Source: Comamonas sp. KCTC 72670 (GTDB lineage: Bacteria; Myxococcota; Myxococcia; Myxococcales; Myxococcaceae). From it: a stretch of 64,000 nucleotides of DNA. The notes under the pieces are model-generated. The model was not told the DNA's origin. It searched no databases and saw only the letters and a list, made by a program, of their open reading frames with translations. The DNA is taken from assembly GCA_014656495.1 (NCBI GenBank), contig BNCN01000013.1, forward strand, positions 183,686-247,685, read 5' to 3'. A program made the position numbers and the translations under genes. Below, piece after piece: positions 36,433 through 45,018 of this stretch. Each line of letters starts with the position of its first letter. Within the stretch, counting starts at the first letter, position 1.

Positions 36433-37941
36433 CTACAAGGGGGGGACATAGATGACTTCTATCCCGATGACCCGTTCCTTCTGGAAGAGGAGTCGAATGG
36501 CTTCGGCCGTTTTCTCCTCAGCGATGCACCACCTGAGTGGTACGCCCCTGGGCGTCACAGCCAACTGACGCTGAGCTTGTTCGACAAGAGCCCTGGCTCC
36601 CGACCCCTCGAACCAGATCTTGGGCTTCAGGTTGTCGAGGAACTTGTTCGCGTAGCCAGGTCCCTTGGCCTCCAGCAAGACGCCGCTCTCGAAACCATCG
36701 AATTTGACGTTCCGCACCCAGTACGCTTCGTCTGCCGGTCGCCCAGAGACTTGCTCCTGGTAACGCCGCGCGCGAGGAGACATGGACTCCTTCGCGGGCC
36801 CCCAATGCCCTGGGCCCTCGGGCGCGCCGGCGCCCTGCGCCGCGGCATTGGCGCGCTGGAGGATGATGGCCGCACCAGGTCCGCCACTCAGGACCGCCAC
36901 GACTTGCCTCGCGGGTACGGAGACACGCTCCAGCACCAAAACGCCCTCGGCAGACAGCGACAACACCGGCACCGACCCCTCGACTCCCACCAGCGCACCA
37001 TGCAGCGTGCGACTCACGGAGGACGCCGTGCCCCAGGTGGTGAGAAGCCCCGTCGCCAGCCGGGAGACGGCCTGCACCTGCTCTCCACGCGTCATGTACC
37101 GGAAGCGCTGCAGGTATTCAGGCGACGAGGAAATCAGCGCCGCCACGGCGGCGGGCATGCGCTGGAGCGCCGCCATGTTTTCAACGGGCGATGTCGAGAA
37201 GAACTGCCCCACCGCGAGGGCGAGCCCAACGAAAGCCTCCTCGGCACCGTCGAGTGTGCGGCTGACGTAGTCCGCATCATCGTGGACGTCAGCGAAGGCG
37301 CCGTGCCCCGACTCTTGCAGTCGGCCGTTCAGCTCCCGAAAGACCCCGCCCCGCCCTGAGTAGAAGACCCCCAGCGCGAACTGCCCCGCCCGGAAGGTCC
37401 CATCCTTCCACTCCACGGCGCTCACACGTTGCTGCGTCTTCCCACTGCGCACCCATGCGAGGTAGCCGTCTGGCCGAAGGACCGCCAGATGCGCGAAGCG
37501 CTCCGCGCGAAGGTCCAATTCGGCGCGAGACACCGCTCCCGCGGTCAACACCTCGCGCAGCATGTACCCAACAGCCATGCGGGCCGGGAACTGCCCGAGC
37601 GTCACATCCTCCTGACCCAATGCCTCCAACAACCTCGCTGCCAGCATGGGCGTCAGCGAGCCCTCGCTACCGGGCCATCCTTCGAGTGCCTCCACTCCCG
37701 CGCCACGTACGAGCGCGCTGAATTCACCACTCCGCAGGCCGCGCGAACGGGCCGCCCCGTCAGCAGGAGCCGATGTGGCCGCAGCCCCGTCTCTGTCCCC
37801 CATCCGCGATGAGCGCAGGTGAAGAGAACCCCTGCGAGTCGACGGTTCGCTTCCAGCACAGCCCGTGACGATGAAGACGGCGCAAAGAACCCAAAGGCCA
37901 GCACGCACGCGCCACCCCCTGGCACCCATGCTGACACTCAT
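36433..37941 (-). CDS. lipoprotein toxin with C-terminal Tox-REase-5 nuclease domain (SitA-like)
   Basis: 502 aa. Signal peptide with lipobox VTGC (GLWVLCAVFIVTGCAGSEPS), a helical central region of about 330 residues rich in Ala and Val, then a C-terminal toxin domain of about 120 residues: RYQEQVSGRPADEAYWVRNV, KFDGFESGVLLEAKGPGYAN, WFEGSGARALVEQA, LRWCIAEEKTAEAIRLLF. This is Tox-REase-5, a restriction-endonuclease fold with the D-x-n-E-x-K core (D in KFDGF, E and K in LLEAKG). A lipoprotein head with a swapped nuclease tail and an adjacent immunity gene is the layout of SitA toxins that myxobacteria pass by outer-membrane exchange. A second in-frame ATG lies 12 bases downstream. Confidence 0.78.
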   Translation of the reverse strand: MSVSMGARGWRVRAGLWVLCAVFIVTGCAGSEPSTRRGSLHLRSSRMGDRDGAAATSAPADGAARSRGLRSGEFSALVRGAGVEALEGWPGSEGSLTPMLAARLLEALGQEDVTLGQFPARMAVGYMLREVLTAGAVSRAELDLRAERFAHLAVLRPDGYLAWVRSGKTQQRVSAVEWKDGTFRAGQFALGVFYSGRGGVFRELNGRLQESGHGAFADVHDDADYVSRTLDGAEEAFVGLALAVGQFFSTSPVENMAALQRMPAAVAALISSSPEYLQRFRYMTRGEQVQAVSRLATGLLTTWGTASSVSRTLHGALVGVEGSVPVLSLSAEGVLVLERVSVPARQVVAVLSGGPGAAIILQRANAAAQGAGAPEGPGHWGPAKESMSPRARRYQEQVSGRPADEAYWVRNVKFDGFESGVLLEAKGPGYANKFLDNLKPKIWFEGSGARALVEQAQRQLAVTPRGVPLRWCIAEEKTAEAIRLLFQKERVIGIEVIYVPPL

Positions 37942-38082
37942 GGCGGACAGCCTGGAGGGAAACCGACTGGCCGATGGAATCCTTCAGCAGCCCCGTAGCG
38001 TGGCATCACACCTGAGCATGGGCGGCTCGCCGTCCCCACAGGCCGTGCTTACCCTTCCGCGGAGCAGCCTCCTGACGGTGGG

Positions 38083-38736
38083 GTGGATGTGGCGACGCAG
38101 CAGGGCAGGACCCGGAAGGCACGGAAGCGGACGTCCAGCGGTCAACGCTCCGACACGGCGCTGTTGATCATCGACGTCATCAACGACCTCGAGTTCCCAG
38201 GTGGCGAAGCCGTGCTCCCCTGGGCCCTCCGGATGGTGAAGCGCCTGGGCCCTTTCGCGGCCAGCATGCGGCGGGCCGGCGTCCCGGTCATCTACGTCAA
38301 CGACAACTTCGGCTACTGGCGCAGCAACTTCCGCGACATCTACACCCACTGCACCCGGCCCGGCATCCGGGGCCGGGACGTCGCCCGCGCCCTCAAGCCC
38401 CAGCCGGATGACTACTTCATCCTCAAGCCCAAGCACTCGGCCTTCTTCGCCACGTCCCTGGTGCCGCTCCTGGACCACCTGGGCACGAAGAAGCTCATCC
38501 TCGCGGGGCTCGCCACCAACCTGTGCATCTTCTTCAGCGCCCATGACGCCCACATGCACGAGTACAAGCTCACCGTGCTGAGCGACTGCTGCGCGGCGGA
38601 GAGCGACGAGGACCACGACCTGGCGCTCTCCCAGCTCCAGCGCTTCCTCCACGTTCACGTCTGCCGAAGCGACCAGGTGCATCCACGGGCGAAGCGGCGC
38701 CGCCCCACGGCCCGGCGCCCCAAGACCGCGAAGTAG
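38083..38736 (+). CDS. isochorismatase-family cysteine hydrolase
   Basis: 217 aa from GTG. After a basic N-terminal tail the alpha/beta fold shows the family triad: Asp31 in LLIIDVIND, Lys in FILKPKHSAFF (residues 115/117) and Cys148 in GLATNLCIFFSAHDA. The family hydrolyses isochorismate, nicotinamide, ureidoacrylate and similar amides; the substrate here is unknown. The C-terminal tail is again strongly basic (AKRRRPTARRPKTAK), unusual for the family and possibly nucleic-acid-binding. Divergent from the toxin gene, convergent with the chemoreceptor gene. Confidence 0.82.
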   Translation: MDVATQQGRTRKARKRTSSGQRSDTALLIIDVINDLEFPGGEAVLPWALRMVKRLGPFAASMRRAGVPVIYVNDNFGYWRSNFRDIYTHCTRPGIRGRDVARALKPQPDDYFILKPKHSAFFATSLVPLLDHLGTKKLILAGLATNLCIFFSAHDAHMHEYKLTVLSDCCAAESDEDHDLALSQLQRFLHVHVCRSDQVHPRAKRRRPTARRPKTAK

Positions 38737-38785
38737 CCCTGGCGACCCGCGCGCCGCGCACAGGAGACCGCGAAACGCGTCCGCG

Positions 38786-40318
38786 TCAGACGTTGTAGGC
38801 GCGCACGACCTGGGACACACGTTCGGACAGCATCTTCAAGGAGTCCGCGGCGTCGCTGGTCGTGGAGATGCGGGACACCGTGTCCGTCATCAGCGTGTTC
38901 AGCTCATTCACCGCGGTGAAGATCTGCTCGATGCCCGTGGCCTGCTGGCTCACGGTCCGCGCGATCTGCCGCGCCGCCGCGGTGCTGTCCTCGACGATGG
39001 TGGTGAGCTGCTTCAAGGTGTCACCGGACGTGCGGACCTGCGCCAGGCCCGCCTCCATGCGCTCGGTGCCCTCGGCGGTGATCTCCACGGTGCCGATGAT
39101 GGCCTGGTTGATGTCCAGGAGGATGCGGCGCACCTGATTGGTGGCGCGGATGGACTGGTCCGCCAGCACCCGAATCTCCCGGGCCACCACGGCGAAGCCC
39201 TGGCCATGTTCACCGGAGCGCGCCGCCTCGATGGCCGCGTTGACGGCCAGCAGATGGGACTGGTCCGCCAGGTCCTTCACCGTCTCGGTGATGCCGCTGA
39301 TCTGCTTCGTCCGCTCCCCCAGGGCGGTGATGCGCGCGGCGATCTCCGCCACCTGATTGCGCACGTCCTCCATGCCATCGATGCTGGCCGCCACCGACTC
39401 CTCGCCCGTGCGGCTCAGCTGCTCGGCGCGCTCGGCCACCTGGATGACGGACTCGGCGGAGCCTGACGCGAGCAGCGCCGTCTGACGAATCTCCTGCGCC
39501 GTCACCTGCGTCTCCTGGAGCGCGGCGGCGTGGCGGGTCACCATCTCGTTCTGCTGCTCCGCGGACTCCGTCAGGCCCATCACCGAGTCACTGAGCAGCT
39601 CCGTGGAGGACTGGAGCTGGTGCAGCAGGTCCTTCAGCTTGCCCACCAGCAGGCCCACGGCCCGCGCGAGCTGGCCCACCTCGTCGTTCGAGTCGATGCG
39701 GATGACCTCCCGCAGGTCACCGTGCACGGCGATCCGCCGCACCACCGCCTCCAGCTTGACCAGCGGCGAGACGATGGCGCGGCTGATGACGAAGGCGGCG
39801 CCCGTGAACACCAGCAGCGCCACCAGCGCCACGATGCCCACGTTGGAGAGCGCGCCCTCGACCCGGCCGCGGGCCTGGGTCCGGTCGAAACCCACGTGGA
39901 CGCGGCCCGCGCCGCCCGGCACGAGCGCCATCAGGTCCTGCAGCTCGGTCGCGCCATCCTGGAGGACCAGCCCGTCCTCCGACGCCAGCAACCGCTCACG
40001 CGCGTCGCGGAGCACCTGCGCCTTCTCACCGGCCACGCCCACGATCGCGCCGTCCGCGTCGAAGGCCGCCACGTAGGCCACGCCACCATGCCGGGCCACG
40101 GCCTCCAGCGTCTGCTGCACCTCCCCGTGCGCGTGGCGCTTCATGCCATCCGCCAGCGCGGAGGCCAGCACCGTGGGCAGCGCGCCGCTCAGCTCCCGGC
40201 CCTGGGCCTCGAAGGCCTCCTGGAGCCGAGGCACCGTGTATCCCTGGGAGAGGAGGACGAACAGCAGCGCCACGACGATGGGCGCCAAGGTGATCTTGTG
40301 CGTGAGAGAGAGTCGCAT
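38786..40318 (-). CDS. methyl-accepting chemotaxis protein
   Basis: 510 aa. One N-terminal helix (ITLAPIVVALLFVLLSQGY), a periplasmic sensor of about 130 residues resembling a single-Cache-like fold (VAYVAAFDADGAIVGVAGEK), a second helix (VGIVALVALLVFTGAAFVIS), a HAMP domain, and a cytoplasmic coiled coil with the signalling tip ITETVKDLADQSHLLAVNAA followed by IEAARSGEHGQGFAVVAREI. The C-terminus has no CheB/CheR pentapeptide. I chose the Met directly before the first helix; upstream in-frame ATG and GTG codons exist, none with a good ribosome binding site. No che genes are nearby, so it is an orphan receptor. Ligand unknown. Confidence 0.88.
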   Translation of the reverse strand: MRLSLTHKITLAPIVVALLFVLLSQGYTVPRLQEAFEAQGRELSGALPTVLASALADGMKRHAHGEVQQTLEAVARHGGVAYVAAFDADGAIVGVAGEKAQVLRDARERLLASEDGLVLQDGATELQDLMALVPGGAGRVHVGFDRTQARGRVEGALSNVGIVALVALLVFTGAAFVISRAIVSPLVKLEAVVRRIAVHGDLREVIRIDSNDEVGQLARAVGLLVGKLKDLLHQLQSSTELLSDSVMGLTESAEQQNEMVTRHAAALQETQVTAQEIRQTALLASGSAESVIQVAERAEQLSRTGEESVAASIDGMEDVRNQVAEIAARITALGERTKQISGITETVKDLADQSHLLAVNAAIEAARSGEHGQGFAVVAREIRVLADQSIRATNQVRRILLDINQAIIGTVEITAEGTERMEAGLAQVRTSGDTLKQLTTIVEDSTAAARQIARTVSQQATGIEQIFTAVNELNTLMTDTVSRISTTSDAADSLKMLSERVSQVVRAYNV

Positions 40319-40630
40319 CCGGCCCCGCCCGTTTCGGGCGCTCAACGGGAAATGATGCTCCATCCAACAGTTCAGAAGCGGCGCATTGTGGGCGCCCGCG
40401 TGCGGGGGTGCAATCCCTCGGGAAACCACTACGCCACAGACGCAGGACGCTGCTCTGCCAATGAAATTTCACGCCGGACATGAACGGCGCCGAGCCAAAT
40501 CCAGACATGCGCTCGAACACATGGACACATGCAAGGCTTTGTGCTCAGGGGCGCACCATTCGAGTACCGGCGCGCGACGCGGGTGTTACAGTCGACCCCA
40601 CGCACGGCTCGCACACCCCGAGGGAACACC
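40319..40630. other. Divergent intergenic region, no gene seen
   Basis: 312 bp between the chemoreceptor and acetyltransferase genes. It contains a 10-bp palindrome TGAAATTTCA (40462-40471) in locally AT-richer DNA that could be part of a promoter or operator. I see no open frame with coding character and no RNA gene. Confidence 0.4.
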
Positions 40631-41095
40631 ATGCCAGAGACCACCTACCAGCGGCTTCGCTCCGCGAACGCCGACCTGACGCTCATGCAGGAGTTGAACG
40701 CCGTCTTCGCGGTGGCGTTCGAGGACCCGGAGGCCTATGCCCAGCCTCCGGAGGACGACTACCTGCGCGCCATCCTGGGCCGCGAGGAGACGGTCGTCCT
40801 GGTGGCGCGGGTCGACGGACAGGTGGTCGGCGGGCTCGTGGCCTATGAGCTCCCGAAGCTCGAGCGGCGGTGCAGCGAGCTCTACGTGTATGACCTCGCC
40901 ATCGCCCCGCCGTTCCGGCGCCAGGGCATCGCGACCGAGCTGTTCACGCAGCTCAAGAAGGTCGCCGCGGACCGAGGCATCCCCTTCATCTTCGTCCAGG
41001 CGGACGCGGCGGACGCGCCCGCCGTCGGGCTCTACGCGGGCCTGGGCGCGCGCGAGGACGTGGCGCACTTCGACATCGCGACCTCGAAGTCCTGA
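40631..41095 (+). CDS. AAC(3)-I-type GNAT acetyltransferase
   Basis: 154 aa, the same length as aminoglycoside 3-N-acetyltransferase type I enzymes. The pattern LNAVFAVAFEDPEAY, VVGGLVAYELPKLERRCSEL, YVYDLAIAPPFRRQGIATEL (acetyl-CoA-binding R-x-x-G-I/A loop), FVQADAADAPAVGLYAGLGA and EDVAHFDI follows that family closely. GAGGG precedes the ATG. It may acetylate gentamicin-like aminoglycosides or a related endogenous substrate; soil bacteria carry many chromosomal homologues without a resistance role. Stands alone, with a hairpin after the stop. Confidence 0.8.
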   Translation: MPETTYQRLRSANADLTLMQELNAVFAVAFEDPEAYAQPPEDDYLRAILGREETVVLVARVDGQVVGGLVAYELPKLERRCSELYVYDLAIAPPFRRQGIATELFTQLKKVAADRGIPFIFVQADAADAPAVGLYAGLGAREDVAHFDIATSKS

Positions 41096-41104
41096 GCCCC
41101 CCGG

Positions 41105-41133
41105 GCACGGGGAGCGACCATCGCGCCCCGTGC
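41105..41133. terminator. Bidirectional hairpin terminator
   Basis: 8-bp stem GCACGGGG / CCCCGTGC between the convergent acetyltransferase and metallo-hydrolase genes. No T-run. Confidence 0.55.
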
Positions 41134-41165
41134 GGCTCCGTCTCCATGGCGAGGCAGGCGGCGCG

Positions 41166-42353
41166 TCAAGGCGCGTCGCCCGCGACCGTGGCTCCCACGG
41201 TGCTCCACCAGGCCGTCTCGGCGCGCTCCTTCGTCGGCTCCACCGGGCGGCCCAGGATGGGCGTGAGCAGTGAGACGCCCCGCTCACGCGCCTCGGCCAC
41301 CAGCTCGTTGGCAGGTGCGTCCCAGTCGTGCAGCGCCAGGTTGAACGTGCCCCAGTGGATGGGCAGCAGGGTCCGCCCCTTCACCATCTCGTGCGCCTTC
41401 AAGGCCTGGTGGGGCCCCAGGTGGATGCTCCCCCAGGACGGGTGGAAGGCGCCCACCTCGAACATGGCCACGTCGAAGGGGCCGAAGCGCCGCCCCACCT
41501 CCTCGAACTCGTCCGTGAGCCCGGTGTCGCCACTGAAGAACACGCGGTGCTGCGCCCCCAGCAGCGCCCAGGACGTCCAGGACGTGCTGTTCCGGTCCGA
41601 CAGCCCCCGGCCGGAGAAGTGCTGCGCGGGCGTGGCGACCACGCGGAGCCGGCCCTCCCCCAGCGAGACCTCCTGCCACCAGTCCAGCTCCACCACGCGC
41701 TCGGACGGCACGCCCCACTTCTCCAGGTGCGCCCCCACGCCCAGCGGGGCGTAGAACGGCACCTTGCGCGACGCCAGGGCGCGAATGGTGGGCATGTCCA
41801 GGTGGTCGTAGTGGTCATGCGAGATCAGGATCGCATCCACGTCCGGCAGCGCCTCCAGCGGCAGCGGGGGCGGATGGAAGCGCTTGGGCCCCGCGAGGGT
41901 GGACGGCGACGCGCGCTCGCCCCAGACGGGGTCGGTGAGCACGCGGAAGCCATCCACCTCCACCAGCAACGTGGAGTGCCCCAGCCACGTCACGCGCAGC
42001 CCCGTCTCCGGCGGCTTCGCCAGCGCCGCGGCCACGTCGCGCTCCATGGGCAGCGCCGCGGGCGGCGTGCGCTGCTGCGTCCCGAAGAGCAGCTCCTTCA
42101 CCGTGCTCCACGTCGGCCCGTTGAGCGCGGCGCGGTCTCCCGCCGTGTTGGTGAAGACGCCGTCCTTGTAGCGCGCGGACGCCCGCATCCGCTCCAGCCT
42201 CGCGCCCTCGGGGCTCGCGCCGAAGGCGGCGAGGCCGTCGGTCGTCGTCCAGGTGAGGAGGCCCAGAACCCCAGCGCCCAACGCCACCGCCATCAAGGAG
42301 TACCGCCACCAGCGCCGCCGAGCCCGCGTTGGGGCCAGGAATGCTTCTCTCAT
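41166..42353 (-). CDS. metallo-beta-lactamase-fold hydrolase (NAPE-PLD/UlaG-like), membrane-anchored
   Basis: 395 aa. A basic N-terminus with one hydrophobic helix (YSLMAVALGAGVLGLLTW) suggests anchoring on the periplasmic side. The catalytic domain has TWLGHSTLLVEVDGFRVLTDPVWG, the zinc motif SHDHYDHLD, TPAQHFSGR, FFSGDTGLTDEF, and a late His in LLPIHWGTFNLALH. This set matches the NAPE-PLD-like branch, which includes phospholipases and lactonases. The ATG after MGSALHVGA of a longer frame was chosen because the next residues are the basic/hydrophobic anchor. Followed after 59 bases upstream on its strand by the Gdx gene; the two may be cotranscribed. Confidence 0.82.
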   Translation of the reverse strand: MREAFLAPTRARRRWWRYSLMAVALGAGVLGLLTWTTTDGLAAFGASPEGARLERMRASARYKDGVFTNTAGDRAALNGPTWSTVKELLFGTQQRTPPAALPMERDVAAALAKPPETGLRVTWLGHSTLLVEVDGFRVLTDPVWGERASPSTLAGPKRFHPPPLPLEALPDVDAILISHDHYDHLDMPTIRALASRKVPFYAPLGVGAHLEKWGVPSERVVELDWWQEVSLGEGRLRVVATPAQHFSGRGLSDRNSTSWTSWALLGAQHRVFFSGDTGLTDEFEEVGRRFGPFDVAMFEVGAFHPSWGSIHLGPHQALKAHEMVKGRTLLPIHWGTFNLALHDWDAPANELVAEARERGVSLLTPILGRPVEPTKERAETAWWSTVGATVAGDAP

Positions 42354-42412
42354 GGCCCCAACGTGTAGCGCTGACCCCAAGGCAGCGCTCGCGAAATCAG
42401 CCCCGGCCGCGC

Positions 42413-42733
42413 CTACCGGCCGCTGGTGACCTTCAGCCCCACGATGGAGGTCACCAGCAACGCCAGGAAGAAGAGGCGCGCGGGGGTCGCGGGCTCACGA
42501 AAGAGCACCATCCCCAGGATGGCCGCTCCCGTGGCGCCAATGCCCACCCAGACGCCGTAGGCGGTACCAATGGGCAGGTGCTTCGTGGCCACGCCGAGCA
42601 ACACCATGCTGGCGACGATGGCACTGCCTGTCAGCACGCTGGGGACCAGGCGGGTGAAACCCTCGGTGTATTTGAGCCCGATCGCCCAACACACCTCCAG
42701 CAACCCCGCGATGACGAGGAGAATCCAGGACAT
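42413..42733 (-). CDS. gdx: Gdx/SugE-type guanidinium exporter (SMR family)
   Basis: 106 aa, four transmembrane helices. Starts MSWILLVIAGLLEVCWAIGL with the essential Glu13, followed by KYTEGFTRLVPS and LPIGTAYGVWVGIGATGAA, the signature of the Gdx (SugE) subtype that exports guanidinium in exchange for protons, as opposed to EmrE-type multidrug pumps. The ATG was chosen from this conserved start. In many bacteria gdx is controlled by a guanidine riboswitch; I did not find one I could support in the leader. Confidence 0.88.
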   Translation of the reverse strand: MSWILLVIAGLLEVCWAIGLKYTEGFTRLVPSVLTGSAIVASMVLLGVATKHLPIGTAYGVWVGIGATGAAILGMVLFREPATPARLFFLALLVTSIVGLKVTSGR

Positions 42734-43022
42734 GACGTACGACTCCCGATGTCGCGTCGTCTTGTCCTGACCGGGTACGGCGCGCCTCGTCCGGGCCGGC
42801 GGGCTCCCCATGAGCCGCCGACGGCCCCTGTATAAAACCCCCGTGCCCCCAGTTCAACCGTCGCCCCTGGGCCATCGCCCCGGAGGGCGGGGGGCGCGGG
42901 CGGCGCGTCGTGCAGGCACCCATGGGAGGGCTCGCGGCCGACATGGCTGCTCCGGGTTGAACCGGAATGTCCTCGGTCTCAGCTTCTCTCGGAGCATTCC
43001 CAAACGGTCGGAGGCATTTGAG

Positions 43023-43640
43023 ATGAAACGAATCCAGGCACTGGTCGTCGCGGGCGCGTTGTGTGGGGGTACGGCCCTGGCCAAGGACGAGCCGAACATG
43101 CGCGGACTCACGGTCACCGTGGGCGGCGGCGTGGAAGGCTACAGCAGGGGGCTCGCGCCTCGCATCGACCCGGGCGCGGCGTACGGAGCCACCGCGACGC
43201 TCAAACCGTCTCGCGTGTTCGGCATCGAGCTGGGCTACACCGGCGCCCTCAACAAGATCGACCGGCGCGGCACCGAGGACCTGGTGGGCAACCCGGACAT
43301 CATCCGCAACGGTGGCCAGGCCGTGGCCACGATTGGACTCACGGCCAGCCCCATCCAGCCCTACATCCTCGGCGGCATCGGCATCAACCGGTACAACGTC
43401 CGGCGCGGCGCCGAGGCGCTCGGCTACCGCGACGACACCGCGGGCGCGGTGCCGCTGGGCGCCGGGCTTCGCTTCTACACGGGCACCTTCACCGCGGACC
43501 TGCGGGCCAACTACAACCTGCTCTTCGACCAGCAGCTCGTCCCTTCGCTGCCGCCCGCGGAGAATCAGCCCATCTCCGACGTCACGTTCGCCAGTGGCTC
43601 CAGCTACAACGCGACGCTGAACCTCGGCGCCACGTTCTGA
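43023..43640 (+). CDS. outer-membrane beta-barrel protein
   Basis: 205 aa with signal peptide (RIQALVVAGALCGGTALAKD). The mature part is made of alternating amphipathic strands (VTVGGGVEGYSRG, FGIELGYTGALNKI, ADLRANYNLLFDQQ) and ends with NATLNLGATF, a C-terminal Phe as usual for BamA-dependent barrels. The OmpW/OmpA-like eight-stranded size fits. GGAGG about 9 bases before the ATG supports the start; an upstream frame reading through lacks a signal peptide. No partner gene; a hairpin follows. Confidence 0.8.
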   Translation: MKRIQALVVAGALCGGTALAKDEPNMRGLTVTVGGGVEGYSRGLAPRIDPGAAYGATATLKPSRVFGIELGYTGALNKIDRRGTEDLVGNPDIIRNGGQAVATIGLTASPIQPYILGGIGINRYNVRRGAEALGYRDDTAGAVPLGAGLRFYTGTFTADLRANYNLLFDQQLVPSLPPAENQPISDVTFASGSSYNATLNLGATF

Positions 43641-43646
43641 GTGAGC

Positions 43647-43683
43647 GGCGGGCGGGGCCTCGAGCGACACGGCCCCCGCCCGC
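43647..43683. terminator. Bidirectional hairpin terminator
   Basis: GGCGGGCGGGGCC pairs with GGCCCCCGCCCGC (one bulged base) across an 11-base loop, between convergent genes. Confidence 0.65.
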
Positions 43684-43684
43684 G

Positions 43685-44833
43685 TCACCCAATCCCGTCA
43701 TGGATGAACTTGAGGACGGCGATGAACTGGCGGTCCATCACCAGCAGGATGAGCAAGGGCGCCAACGCCGAGCCGATGACCGCCTGCAGCGCCACCAGGT
43801 CCCAGGGGAGCAGCCGCATCTTCCGCGACAGCGTGAACGCCGTGCCGATGTCCGCCAGGGAGGACATCTCGGGCGCGCCCAGCAACTCCGCGTCGGGGCC
43901 CCCATCGAACCACTTCTGCTCGAACTGCCGTGAGTGCCGCGCGGCGAGCGGAGAGAAGCCCTCGATGGACCGCCGCTTGGCCAGGACCAGCTGCGGCACG
44001 AAGAAGCCCATGGGCGCGAACACCAGCACCACCGCGCCCGCCGCGATGACAGCCAGCGGAATCACGTAGGCCCCTGGGTTCGCGGCCAGCCCCGCGGGCA
44101 CGACCCGGGACGTGTACGCGGCCACCACCACGGACAGGGAGAACACCACCGGCGAGAAGCTGGCCTGGCAGACGGGAAGGAACCCCAGCCCCGCCATCAT
44201 GTCCGGGTGGGTGGGCACCAGCGTCAATGGCAGCCGGGAGATGCGCAGCAGGAAGGCACTCCAGACGACGCCCCGCCACACCCACCGGAGCGCGAGGAAT
44301 CGGAAGACGGGCTGGCTCACCAGGAGGTTCCACCAGCCCGCCATGGAGGAGTCCCCGCCATCGGGCGACAGCGTCCAGGACCGGGTGGCATCCGCCGGCG
44401 CGATGAAGGTCAGCGTGTAGGCCAGGAGGAGCAGCAGCACCTCGACGAGGTAGCTGTCACGCCAACGCATGGCCCTCCGGGCGTCCGCGTCGAAGGTCGC
44501 CAGGGCATCGGCCCGCACCAGGTTGGCCTCGAGGAAGTGCCGCGCCGCGAAGCGCAGGCGCCCGTCGATGTAGGTCTCCGCGCCCACCAGCACGGGCAAC
44601 GCAATCAAGAGCTGCGCGTGGACCTGCAGCTCGTTGAAGAGCGACGCCACGGCGGAGCCGCCCTCGGGCAGCGAGAACAGCAGCAGCGGGAACCAGGCGA
44701 CCACCGCGACCACCAGCGCCCGGAGCACCGGGTCATAGCGGCGCCGAGGCGCCCTGCGCAGCCGCTGCTCGGTCTGGAACAGCAGGCCTCCCCTCACCAG
44801 GGAGAAGTCAGTGAGCGTCGCTGGCGGGTCCAT
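43685..44833 (-). CDS. multipass membrane protein of unknown function
   Basis: 382 aa with about seven or eight hydrophobic segments (LRALVVAVVAWFPLLLFSL, LLIALPVLVGAETYI, YLVEVLLLLLAYTLTFIA, FSPVVFSLSVVVAAYTS, YVIPLAVIAAGAVVLVFAPM, AVIGSALAPLLILLVM). The hydrophilic loop after the sixth contains KRRSIEGFSPLAARHSRQFE. I recognise no transporter motif. The same architecture occurs in unnamed proteobacterial proteins. Divergent from the formylglycine-generating enzyme gene; about 185 bases lie between. Confidence 0.75.
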   Translation of the reverse strand: MDPPATLTDFSLVRGGLLFQTEQRLRRAPRRRYDPVLRALVVAVVAWFPLLLFSLPEGGSAVASLFNELQVHAQLLIALPVLVGAETYIDGRLRFAARHFLEANLVRADALATFDADARRAMRWRDSYLVEVLLLLLAYTLTFIAPADATRSWTLSPDGGDSSMAGWWNLLVSQPVFRFLALRWVWRGVVWSAFLLRISRLPLTLVPTHPDMMAGLGFLPVCQASFSPVVFSLSVVVAAYTSRVVPAGLAANPGAYVIPLAVIAAGAVVLVFAPMGFFVPQLVLAKRRSIEGFSPLAARHSRQFEQKWFDGGPDAELLGAPEMSSLADIGTAFTLSRKMRLLPWDLVALQAVIGSALAPLLILLVMDRQFIAVLKFIHDGIG

Positions 44834-45018
44834 GGCGCGGTGGTGCCGGCGTGGATGGCACCAAGCCCACGGTGGGGACGCACGCGGCGGCTGACAAGCG
44901 CGGGCCCGCTGGCCTCCGGGCCCGGCCGGGAAGCCCCGGCGTGGACACGAGCCCTGTCCCGCGGTGCCGGATTGTTCCCTGCCTCGCGGCCCCCCACGTT
45001 TCCCAGGGAGGCACGCAC

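Noticed and set aside
42734..43022. Guanidine riboswitch in the leader of the Gdx gene
   Set aside because: Several ACGR tetranucleotides occur, but I could not form two convincing stem-loops presenting them.
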